DNA from: Deltaproteobacteria bacterium
GTDB lineage: Bacteria; Desulfobacterota; DSM-4660; Desulfatiglandales; Desulfatiglandaceae
Reading direction: 5' to 3'
DNA length: 7,124 nt
NCBI GenBank assembly: GCA_011051075.1
Contig: DREN01000154.1
Coordinates: forward strand, 1-7,124
Shown: in pieces, positions 1 through 5,840 of the stretch
Position numbering within the stretch: position 1 is the first letter of the stretch
Layout of the letters: the number at the start of each line of letters is the position of its first letter
Position numbers and translations under genes: made by a program
Notes under the pieces: model-generated
Told to the model about the DNA's origin: nothing
Databases searched by the model: none
What the model saw: the letters and a program-made list of their open reading frames with translations, nothing else

Positions 1-6
1 GAGGAG
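1..6 (+). promoter_or_regulatory. Ribosome binding site of serC
   Basis: The first six bases of the window are GAGGAG, a near-consensus Shine-Dalgarno sequence, eight bases before the ATG at position 15. It fixes the serC start. The promoter and any upstream operon partner lie outside the window. Confidence 0.8.
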
Positions 7-14
7 AAACAGAT

Positions 15-1100
15 ATGGGAAAAAGAATCTATAACTTTAATGCAGGTCCCGCGGCCCTGCCCCTGCCAGTGTTAGAGGAAATCCAGTCGGAACTCCTTGA
101 CTATAAGGGTTCTGGCATCTCCATCCTTGAGGTGAGCCACCGTTCCAAGTGGTTTGACGATGTGATCAACGAGGCTGTTGAGAGGACAAAGAGGCTCTTA
201 GGTCTCGGCGATGATTTTCATGTCCTCTTTATCCAGGGGGGCGCCAGCCTCCAGTTCTGTATGATACCCATGAACCTGGGTCTTAAGGGGCGGCCGGTGG
301 ACTATATAAACACCGGCACCTGGTCCACCAAGGCGATCAAGGAGGCCGAGATCCAGGGGAAGGATGTGAGGGTAATCGCATCTTCTGAGGATAAGGGATT
401 TTCATACATACCTGACGGGTTCACCGTTGACAAAGATGCCTCATACCTGCACTTCACCTCAAATAACACCATCAAGGGGACCCAGTGGGCCAGGTTTCCC
501 GAGGCCGAGGGTGTTCCCCTTGTATGTGACATGTCTTCCGATATCATGAGCAGGCCCTTTGATGCTGCTCCCTTCGGCCTGATCTACGCGGGGGCCCAGA
601 AAAATATTGGTCCCTCTGGTTCGGCCTTGGTGATCATCCGCGGGGATATGCTGGAGAGGACCCCCCATAACCTCCCCACCATGTTGAAGTACGCCACCTT
701 TGCAGATAAGAACTCCATGTTCAACACCCCGGCCTGTGTGGTCATCTACACCATCAACCTTGTCCTCAAATGGCTTGAAGAGACCATAGGGGGCCTTGAG
801 AAGATGGATGAGATCAACCAGAAGAAGGGATCGATTATCTATGACTTTATCGATCAGTCCGGGTTTTATCAGGGGACTGCCGCCAGGGAGAGTCGCTCCC
901 TCATGAACGTTACCTTCAGGCTTCCCAGCGAGGACCTGGAGAAGAAGTTCGTTCGAGAGGCCCTAAAGGAAGGCCTTGGAGGACTCAAGGGTCACCGCTC
1001 GGTGGGTGGGTGCAGAGCATCCATATACAACGCCTCGGGGGTTGAGGCTGTGAAGGCCCTGGTGGAGTTTATGAAGGAGTTTGAAAGGAAAGAGGGGTAA
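15..1100 (+). CDS. serC: Phosphoserine aminotransferase
   Basis: This is a cytoplasmic PLP-dependent class V aminotransferase that converts 3-phosphohydroxypyruvate plus glutamate to phosphoserine plus 2-oxoglutarate, the second step of serine biosynthesis. Family members often also act on the equivalent step of de novo vitamin B6 synthesis. The 361 residues match the usual length of about 360. Visible landmarks are the N-terminal NFNAGPAALP, the H42-R43 pair, W103 in GTWS, D172 in CDMSSD (expected to contact the PLP ring nitrogen), the Schiff-base lysine K196 in GAQKNIGPSG, the H327-R328 pair, and the substrate-binding R334 in GCRASIYNA. Nothing looks truncated or missing. The ATG is supported by GAGGAG eight bases upstream. 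asnS follows after 29 bp on the same strand, so the two are probably cotranscribed. A partner gene upstream, such as serA, would be beyond the window edge and cannot be seen. Confidence 0.98.
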   Translation: MGKRIYNFNAGPAALPLPVLEEIQSELLDYKGSGISILEVSHRSKWFDDVINEAVERTKRLLGLGDDFHVLFIQGGASLQFCMIPMNLGLKGRPVDYINTGTWSTKAIKEAEIQGKDVRVIASSEDKGFSYIPDGFTVDKDASYLHFTSNNTIKGTQWARFPEAEGVPLVCDMSSDIMSRPFDAAPFGLIYAGAQKNIGPSGSALVIIRGDMLERTPHNLPTMLKYATFADKNSMFNTPACVVIYTINLVLKWLEETIGGLEKMDEINQKKGSIIYDFIDQSGFYQGTAARESRSLMNVTFRLPSEDLEKKFVREALKEGLGGLKGHRSVGGCRASIYNASGVEAVKALVEFMKEFERKEG

Positions 1101-1118
1101 GGTTCGGGGATGATGGTT

Positions 1119-1123
1119 GGAGG
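1119..1123 (+). promoter_or_regulatory. Ribosome binding site deciding the TTG start of asnS
   Basis: GGAGG lies six bases before the TTG at 1130. This strong site supports a non-ATG start. The next in-frame methionine is residue 22, inside the conserved anticodon-binding OB fold, and would be too late. Confidence 0.75.
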
Positions 1124-1129
1124 TTTGTT

Positions 1130-2521
1130 TTGAGACGGACGCGGATAGCCGAGATTGCAAGGGCTGAAAACATAGGAAACCGGTACACGGTCATGGGCTG
1201 GGTAAGGACCCGCAGGGATTCAAAGGCGGGGTTCTCCTTTATTGAGATCAACGACGGGTCATGTCTTGCCGGGCTTCAGATAGTAGCGGACCGGGAACTG
1301 GAAAATTATGAGGAGGAGGTCCGTAAACTGCAGACCGGGTGCTCGGTAAAGGTCACGGGAATCCTGGCCGAATCTCCGGGCAAGGGCCAGAAGGTTGAGC
1401 TTAAGGCCCGGTCTGTGGAGGTTCTGGGATGGGCTGATCCCGCAGTTTACCCCCTTCAGAAGAAACGGCACTCCTTTGAGTTCCTGAGGACCATCGCCCA
1501 CCTGAGGCCCAGGACCAACACCTTCGGGGCAGTTGCCAGGGTAAGAAACGCCATGGCCCTTGCCATCCACACCTTTTTTCAGGAGAGGGGTTTTATCTAT
1601 CTACACTCCCCCATTATTACGGGGAGCGACTGCGAGGGGGCAGGTGAGATGTTCAGGGTGACCACCTTTGACCTGAACCGTACCCCTGAAAAGGACGGGG
1701 AGGTCGATTTTACAAGGGATTTCTTTGGGGCCCCGGCAAATCTCACCGTGAGCGGACAGCTCGAGGCGGAGATATACGTCCTTGCCATGGGGTATGTGTA
1801 CCCCTTCGGACCCACCTTCAGGGCCGAGAACTCAAACACATCCCGCCACCTGGCCGAATTCTGGATGGTTGAACCTGAGATGGCCTTCTGCGATCTTGAG
1901 GAAAACGCGGACCTTGCCGTTGAATTCCTAAAGCAGGTCTTCACCCATGTCCTGGAGAACTGCAGGGAGGATATGGAGTTCTTCAACCGTTTCATCGACT
2001 CCACCTGTATCAGCACCCTTGAAGGCCTGATTACTCGGAATTTTGAGATCCTCACCTACACGGAAGGTGTCAAAATCCTCATGAAGGCGGACAGAAAGTT
2101 CGAGTTTCCTGTACAGTGGGGTTCTGATCTCCAGTCAGAGCATGAGCGTTATCTCTGCGAAGAGGTCTTTAAGGGGCCGGTGATACTGATCGACTACCCA
2201 AAGGAGATCAAGGCCTTTTATATGAAGATGAACCGGGACGGGAAGACCGTGCGGGCGATGGATGTGCTGGTGCCCAAGATCGGTGAGATCATAGGGGGAA
2301 GCCAGCGTGAAGACGACCATGATCTACTCTACGAGAGGATAGGGGAGGCGGGTCTTGATCCGGATGACTACTGGTGGTATCTGGATCTGAGGAAGTTCGG
2401 TTCGGTGCCCCACTCGGGCTTCGGCCTGGGATTTGAGCGCCTGATCCAGTTCGTAACCGGCCTTTCCAACATAAGGGATGTAATCCCCTTCCCGAGAACC
2501 CCCGGTAACCTTAGCTTCTGA
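1130..2521 (+). CDS. asnS: Asparagine--tRNA ligase (AsnRS)
   Basis: This cytoplasmic class IIb aminoacyl-tRNA synthetase charges tRNA-Asn with asparagine using ATP. The 463 residues are close to the 466 of the E. coli enzyme. An N-terminal OB-fold anticodon-binding domain covers about residues 15-105 (VMGWVRTRRDSKAGFSFIEI). The catalytic domain carries the AsnRS segment GSDCEGAGEMF (165-175), LTVSGQLEAE (205-214), motif 2 as FRAENSNTSRHLAEFW (230-245), the IGEIIGGSQRE segment (384-394), and motif 3 as GFGLGFERL (430-438) before the typical end DVIPFPRTPGN. These segments separate it from AspRS, which lacks this motif 2 form. Its presence means the organism can make Asn-tRNA directly and need not rely only on the GatCAB transamidation route. 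The start is TTG, backed by GGAGG. It follows serC by 29 bp and ends 54 bp from the convergent dehydrogenase gene. Confidence 0.98.
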   Translation: MRRTRIAEIARAENIGNRYTVMGWVRTRRDSKAGFSFIEINDGSCLAGLQIVADRELENYEEEVRKLQTGCSVKVTGILAESPGKGQKVELKARSVEVLGWADPAVYPLQKKRHSFEFLRTIAHLRPRTNTFGAVARVRNAMALAIHTFFQERGFIYLHSPIITGSDCEGAGEMFRVTTFDLNRTPEKDGEVDFTRDFFGAPANLTVSGQLEAEIYVLAMGYVYPFGPTFRAENSNTSRHLAEFWMVEPEMAFCDLEENADLAVEFLKQVFTHVLENCREDMEFFNRFIDSTCISTLEGLITRNFEILTYTEGVKILMKADRKFEFPVQWGSDLQSEHERYLCEEVFKGPVILIDYPKEIKAFYMKMNRDGKTVRAMDVLVPKIGEIIGGSQREDDHDLLYERIGEAGLDPDDYWWYLDLRKFGSVPHSGFGLGFERLIQFVTGLSNIRDVIPFPRTPGNLSF

Positions 2522-2575
2522 GGGACCTCTCCTTGAAGGGATCAATGTCGCGTTCAGGACAAAGACAGGAGACTA

Positions 2576-3328
2576 CTACTGCATTGTAAAGCCGCCGTCT
2601 ACCGCATAAACCTGGCCGGTGATGTAACTGGCCTCGGAGGAAGACAGAAATATGGCCAGACCTACCAGATCCTCAGGCCTTCCCAGACGGCCCAGGGGAA
2701 CCTGCTGGGTCTTATAGGCGTCCAGGGCCCCCGGTGGAAAGGCGTCCAGGGCCGTTTCCGTCTCGATTATACCTGGAGCAATGGCGTTTACGGTTATATG
2801 GAGAGATGCCAGTTCCCTGGCCAGGGCCTTTGTGAACGCGATAACACCACCCTTGGCCGCAGAGTATGGAACCATGCCTATGGCGCCCACGAGCCCTGAG
2901 ACCGAGGCTATATTAACAATGGTGCCTCCGCGCTGCTGACGCATGGGCGACAGCACCTCCCGGCAGCAGAGGAACACACTCTTCAGATCAAGCGCCATGA
3001 TCCTGTCCCATTCCTCTTCGCTGACCGCCGAAAAGGGTTTTATGGGGAACGCCCCGGCATTGTTGATCAGGATATCCAGTCGGCCCAGCTTATCCAGCCC
3101 TGTGCTGACAAGGGTTCTTACTTCCTCTCCCACGGTTACTCCGGCCTGGACAACAACGGCCCGCCTTCCCAACTCTTCAATCTCCCCGGCCGTTTTTCTG
3201 GCTGCGTCTTCACGGCTGTGATAGTTCACGATGATATCGGCCCCTTCGCGGGCCAGTCCCAGGGCGATTTCCCTGCCGATCCCCCGACTGCTGCCCGTAA
3301 CCAGGGCCACCTTGCCTTCCAGTCTCAT
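2576..3328 (-). CDS. SDR family oxidoreductase, FabG-like (3-oxoacyl-ACP reductase type)
   Basis: This is a classical short-chain dehydrogenase/reductase of 250 residues, a typical length, predicted to be cytoplasmic and NAD(P)H-dependent. The Rossmann nucleotide-binding motif is TGSSRGIG (11-18). NNAG follows at 89-92, the catalytic residues are S142, Y155 and K159 (YSAAK), and the cofactor/substrate loop is NAIAPGIIETE (181-191). R15, with R39 after the second strand, suggests NADPH preference (inference). The fourth residue of the usual tetrad, Asn in NLKSVF, is Asp here (D114, ALDLKSVF), a change seen in many SDRs. FabG-like SDRs act on 3-oxoacyl thioesters, sugars, polyols or other alcohols, so the substrate cannot be named. 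It is the last gene of the minus-strand group, 13 bp after the lipoyl carrier gene. AGGAGG (3334-3339) five bases before the ATG supports the start. The context suggests a dedicated substrate rather than the general FabG of fatty acid synthesis, because no other fab gene is nearby. Confidence 0.93.
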   Translation of the reverse strand: MRLEGKVALVTGSSRGIGREIALGLAREGADIIVNYHSREDAARKTAGEIEELGRRAVVVQAGVTVGEEVRTLVSTGLDKLGRLDILINNAGAFPIKPFSAVSEEEWDRIMALDLKSVFLCCREVLSPMRQQRGGTIVNIASVSGLVGAIGMVPYSAAKGGVIAFTKALARELASLHITVNAIAPGIIETETALDAFPPGALDAYKTQQVPLGRLGRPEDLVGLAIFLSSSEASYITGQVYAVDGGFTMQ

Positions 3329-3341
3329 CTCTGCCTCCTGT

Positions 3342-3578
3342 TTAGTCGCTCATGATACCCACGACCTGGCCCACCTGGGCCTTTTCACCGGCCTTGACAT
3401 GAATCTCCTGCAAAATCCCGTCCGCAGGTGCGGTAATGTAGAGTGTGATCTTCTCCGTGGCCGCTTCAGCAAGGTCTTCTCCCATACCCACAGAGTCACC
3501 CACCTCCTTTAACCAGGAAACCAGGGTAATTTCTGCGGAGCCGTCAGCCGTTGGAGGCACTACGATTTCGTGTTTCAT
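3342..3578 (-). CDS. Stand-alone lipoyl carrier domain protein (E2-type lipoyl domain)
   Basis: The 78 residues form one complete biotinyl/lipoyl domain and nothing else. The order is N-terminal strand EIVVPP, the segment LVSWLKEVGDSVGMGEDL (19-36), the modification hairpin EAATEKITLYITAP (38-51), then ADGILQEIHVKAGEKAQVGQVVGIM. The predicted lipoylated residue is K43, in TEK, which fits the lipoyl motif (usually TDK or TEK); a biotin domain would show MKM. The fold resembles the lipoyl domain at the N-terminus of dihydrolipoamide acyltransferases (E2), but the peripheral subunit-binding and catalytic E2 domains are absent. There is no frameshifted remainder downstream, so it appears to be a genuine small carrier and not a broken E2. 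The lipB gene directly upstream would supply octanoyl groups to it (inference). AAGGAGA (3586-3592), seven bases before the ATG, supports the start. The enzyme that uses the lipoyl arm is not in the window. Confidence 0.92.
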   Translation of the reverse strand: MKHEIVVPPTADGSAEITLVSWLKEVGDSVGMGEDLAEAATEKITLYITAPADGILQEIHVKAGEKAQVGQVVGIMSD

Positions 3579-3657
3579 ATTCTTGTCTCCTTATTTCCAG
3601 TGTTGTCTGATTCCACATCCCTCCTGATTTCTTGCTTTGCCTCTTTCATGGCACAGG

Positions 3658-4362
3658 TTAAGTGCCCCGGGATGCGAGAGCCTCTTCAACCTCTTCCAGG
3701 GAAAGGCCCTGCAGGCTGAGTGAGAAGGTGTCCATCAGAATTTCGCGCAATCTTTCCTTTACCTCTTCCAGGGGAACGTGTCGCCCCAATACTTGATGTA
3801 GAGATTTAACCGGCATCCGGCTGACTCCACAGGGATTGATAAGGGTGAAGGGGGTCAGGTCAAGGTTAACGTTAAGGGAGAAGCCATGAAAGGTGTAGCC
3901 GTGTTTCACTGCAATTCCAACTGCACCGATCTTGGTCTCATCCCACCACACACCCGGATAGGCCTTTTTCTTGTTCCCCTTGACCCCGAAAGCAGACAGC
4001 AGGTCTATAAGCACGTCCTCGAGCCGATGCAGGTACTGGTTGGCATTCATACCAATATCGCCCAAGTAGAGAAGAGGAGAGACAATAATCTGACCGGGGC
4101 CGTGGTAGGTGATGTCTCCTCCACGATTCACCTCCATAACCTGGATTCCCCGTCGTTCCAGTTCGTCTTCGGAGGCGAGAATATTCGATCGGCTGCCGGT
4201 GCGGCCGATAGTGAAAACAGAAGGGTTTTCCTGCAGAATTACCGTGGCGGGGAATCCGTTACCCATCCGTGCCTTCAGGATACGTTCCTGGACCACAAAG
4301 GCCGGACCATAGGGTATTAATCCCAGGTCCAGCCAGTAGCCCTTCTGACCTCCTCTCTCCAC
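3658..4362 (-). CDS. lipB: Lipoyl(octanoyl) transferase LipB
   Basis: LipB moves the octanoyl group from octanoyl-ACP onto the lysine of lipoyl domains, after which LipA inserts sulfur to give lipoate. The protein has 234 residues, a normal length. Diagnostic segments are NPSVFTIGR (46-54), the signature RGGDITYHGPGQ (80-91), YPGVWWDETKIGAVG (135-149) with catalytic K144, FHGFSLNVNLDLTPF (158-172), and INPCG (175-179) with the acyl-accepting C178. All key residues are present. The start is GTG, the only standard start codon between the preceding stop and the conserved WLDLGL segment, with GAGGT (4370-4374) seven bases upstream. The gene lies 48 bp after the DUF362 gene and 79 bp before the free lipoyl domain gene, which makes that small protein a likely substrate. 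lipA, often next to lipB, is absent, so either it lies elsewhere or another sulfur-insertion system is used. Confidence 0.96.
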   Translation of the reverse strand: MERGGQKGYWLDLGLIPYGPAFVVQERILKARMGNGFPATVILQENPSVFTIGRTGSRSNILASEDELERRGIQVMEVNRGGDITYHGPGQIIVSPLLYLGDIGMNANQYLHRLEDVLIDLLSAFGVKGNKKKAYPGVWWDETKIGAVGIAVKHGYTFHGFSLNVNLDLTPFTLINPCGVSRMPVKSLHQVLGRHVPLEEVKERLREILMDTFSLSLQGLSLEEVEEALASRGT

Positions 4363-4410
4363 CTGGAATACCTCGGAACTCTCATGTACCCTTTGGAATA
4401 GGCGGGTCCA

Positions 4411-5733
4411 TCATTGCTGAGGGCACAGGACTCCGCCGCACTTCTGATAAAGGGCCTGAAGGTCGCCGTTGAGCTGAGCAAAGATATAGACCGGCGCGCA
4501 ACCGGGGTATTCTGTCACGCTCTTGGCTAGCCTCCTTGCCTCTTCAACCTTCTCTTTACTCGGGAAGAGCTTCCAGCAATCCCCGGGTATGAACAGGTGC
4601 TTGCCTGTGACCCACTCCGGTTTGAATTCAGGTACTCCTCCAGCTACGATGTATATTTCACCGGCCTTGTCTATGAAATCTTTGGTGTCAACATTGTTGT
4701 TAAAATTGTCAAGGGCGCCCCGGATGTTGGCAAAGCATCCAGGACAAGTCTGCTGCACTATCACGTGAATCCCACGGATAAGGCCTGTCGGGTCGATCAT
4801 GGGCCGTTTGAAAAATGTACGCACCTGGGCGATGGGTGTCCCAACCACCTCAATCTTGTCAACGTCTCTCTCACCCAATCCCTCTGTGGCAGCAATGCGA
4901 ACCGCCGGGATTTCAACGGTCTCAAAGCCCATGACGTAGGAGGAAACAGCGTCTACAGCAACGGTTTGTGTGCCGGCGATAAACAGCCCCATCTCCAGTG
5001 GACTGCCGGCGTGCGGTCCCTGGCCTTCCATGGCAATAATCCCGTCCACAAAGGTCAGATCGGCCTCGCGAACACGGAGAAGATCAGCACATTTCTGTCC
5101 CAGGTCAAGGCGGTGTACATCCTGCTGCTCCCCGCTCGGATGTACGTTGGGGATAATCCCCTGCCAGTTCTTTACTCCAAGGGTAACTGTCCCTGCCAGG
5201 TGGGTTTTCATCTTGGGCAGGTTAATTATACGGTCCGCATCCAGAAAGGGTTTGAAGACCTTGGCCTTCCGGAATAACCTGGCCCCCTCTATCTCCACTT
5301 CCACCAGTTCTTCTTCGTCGAAGTAGATGACACGATCCACGCCCCCTCTTTCAGCGGCCTGCTGCATGCCTGAGGCTGCAAAGGCGGGCCTCGCCCTCCC
5401 TACCTGCTGTCCCAGCGATGGGTTGTCCCCTATCCAGACCTCTTTAGCCTTTGAATCCTCCTTAAAGTAGGCCACAAGGGCCTCAATAACCCTGGGATCG
5501 ACCACGGAAAAGCTCTCGGGCGGGGCCTGAAAGGCAAGGTTGGGCTTGATCAGCACTGTCTCACCTTTATGAATAATATTATCAATACCTCCTGCCGCCA
5601 GATCAATGGTCTCGGCTATTTTCTCTTTCAACAGGGTGATATCTTCTTTGTAACGGACAAATTTTCCACCTAAGAATTCCGCATTTCCCCTGAGGTTACC
5701 GGTTCGTGTAATCGCTACCTTTGGTTTGGACAT
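4411..5733 (-). CDS. DUF362 domain-containing protein with cysteine-rich C-terminus
   Basis: This is a predicted cytoplasmic protein of 440 residues from the chosen start; the biochemical role of the DUF362 family is not established. The DUF362 core spans about residues 55-300, with VLIKPNLAF (60-68), INLPKMKTHLAGTVTLGVKNW (170-190), a VDGIIAMEGQGPHAGSP segment (229-244) and a conserved AVDAVSS (259-265). Many relatives carry a ferredoxin-type 4Fe-4S domain. Here no CxxCxxC motif exists, but the last 110 residues hold six cysteines: C330 and C333 in TCPGC, C386 in GDCW, C412 in YPGCAP, and C432 and C437 near the end. They could bind metal or a cluster (inference). The start at 5733 was chosen because GAGGAG (5740-5745) sits six bases upstream; an in-frame ATG at 5763 would add ten residues but has no ribosome binding site. 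There is no signal peptide or membrane segment. The gene heads the tightly spaced lipB-lipoyl carrier-SDR group. Confidence 0.9.
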   Translation of the reverse strand: MSKPKVAITRTGNLRGNAEFLGGKFVRYKEDITLLKEKIAETIDLAAGGIDNIIHKGETVLIKPNLAFQAPPESFSVVDPRVIEALVAYFKEDSKAKEVWIGDNPSLGQQVGRARPAFAASGMQQAAERGGVDRVIYFDEEELVEVEIEGARLFRKAKVFKPFLDADRIINLPKMKTHLAGTVTLGVKNWQGIIPNVHPSGEQQDVHRLDLGQKCADLLRVREADLTFVDGIIAMEGQGPHAGSPLEMGLFIAGTQTVAVDAVSSYVMGFETVEIPAVRIAATEGLGERDVDKIEVVGTPIAQVRTFFKRPMIDPTGLIRGIHVIVQQTCPGCFANIRGALDNFNNNVDTKDFIDKAGEIYIVAGGVPEFKPEWVTGKHLFIPGDCWKLFPSKEKVEEARRLAKSVTEYPGCAPVYIFAQLNGDLQALYQKCGGVLCPQQ

Positions 5734-5739
5734 ATCCCT

Positions 5740-5745
5740 CTCCTC
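5740..5745 (-). promoter_or_regulatory. Ribosome binding site deciding the DUF362 start
   Basis: On the minus strand GAGGAG lies six bases before the ATG at 5733. It would be inside the coding sequence if translation began at the upstream ATG at 5763, which has no such site before it. The shorter form is therefore preferred. Confidence 0.7.
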
Positions 5746-5765
5746 TTGATGGTTATGATTCATGG

Positions 5766-5796
5766 AAAAACTGTATGGGGGCTATAATGGACCCCC
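5766..5796 (-). terminator. Weak rho-independent terminator or attenuator after the ABC ATPase gene
   Basis: Read on the minus strand, GGGGG and CCCCC form a 5-bp all-GC stem around a 10-base loop (5777-5796), followed after six bases by TTTTT (5766-5770). The stem is short and the T run is not immediate, so termination may be partial. It lies between the ATPase stop and the DUF362 start and would separate the two transcription units. Confidence 0.35.
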
Positions 5797-5808
5797 TGAG
5801 AGTTTCAA
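5781..5808 (-). promoter_or_regulatory. Candidate sigma-70 promoter for the DUF362-lipB-lipoyl-SDR group
   Basis: On the minus strand, TTGAAA (5803-5808, five of six matches to the -35 consensus) is followed after 16 bases by TATAGC (5781-5786, four of six matches to the -10). Transcription would start near 5774, about 40 bases before the ATG at 5733. It overlaps the weak terminator stem, so the two signals may be alternatives. Short motifs like these also arise by chance. Confidence 0.3.
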
Positions 5809-5809
5809 T

Positions 5810-5828
5810 GGCCCTGCGTTAAAGGGCC
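5810..5828 (-). other. Stem-loop after the ABC ATPase gene
   Basis: A perfect 6-bp stem, GGCCCT paired with AGGGCC around a 7-base loop, lies 12 bases after the ATPase stop codon. No T run follows, so it may act as an mRNA 3' end stabiliser or a rho-dependent end rather than an intrinsic terminator. Confidence 0.4.
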
Positions 5829-5840
5829 GTCTAAAGGTCA

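Noticed and set aside
2522..2575. Possible bidirectional terminator between the convergent asnS and SDR genes.
   Set aside because: Only very short pairings such as GAGG/CCTC with a 2-base loop can be drawn, and there is no T run in either direction.
3342..3578. Biotin carboxyl carrier domain as an alternative for the small carrier protein.
   Set aside because: The modified lysine is in TEK instead of MKM, and lipB is next to it. No carboxylase or biotin ligase gene is present.
3575..3649. A 24-codon minus-strand ORF (starts MKEAKQEIRR) between lipB and the lipoyl carrier gene, whose TGA overlaps the next ATG as ATGA.
   Set aside because: There is no ribosome binding site before its ATG, the peptide has no recognisable features, and the lipoyl carrier gene has its own good AAGGAGA site, so coupling is not needed. 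The overlap may be chance.
4363..4413. The DUF362 gene and lipB are in the same frame, separated by one TGA and 16 sense codons, which raised the idea of a selenocysteine or read-through fusion.
   Set aside because: Same-frame neighbours occur by chance one time in three. I see no convincing SECIS-like hairpin after the TGA, the residues around it are not a typical Sec motif, and lipB has its own GTG start with GAGGT.
4597..5277. A long plus-strand open frame of 226 codons opposite the DUF362 gene.
   Set aside because: It is antisense to a well-supported conserved gene, its translation shows no known motif, and it has no convincing ribosome binding site.
5783..5788. A perfect TATAAT on the plus strand.
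   Set aside because: No -35-like sequence lies at the right distance upstream, and it would drive transcription antisense to the ABC ATPase gene with no plus-strand gene ahead.
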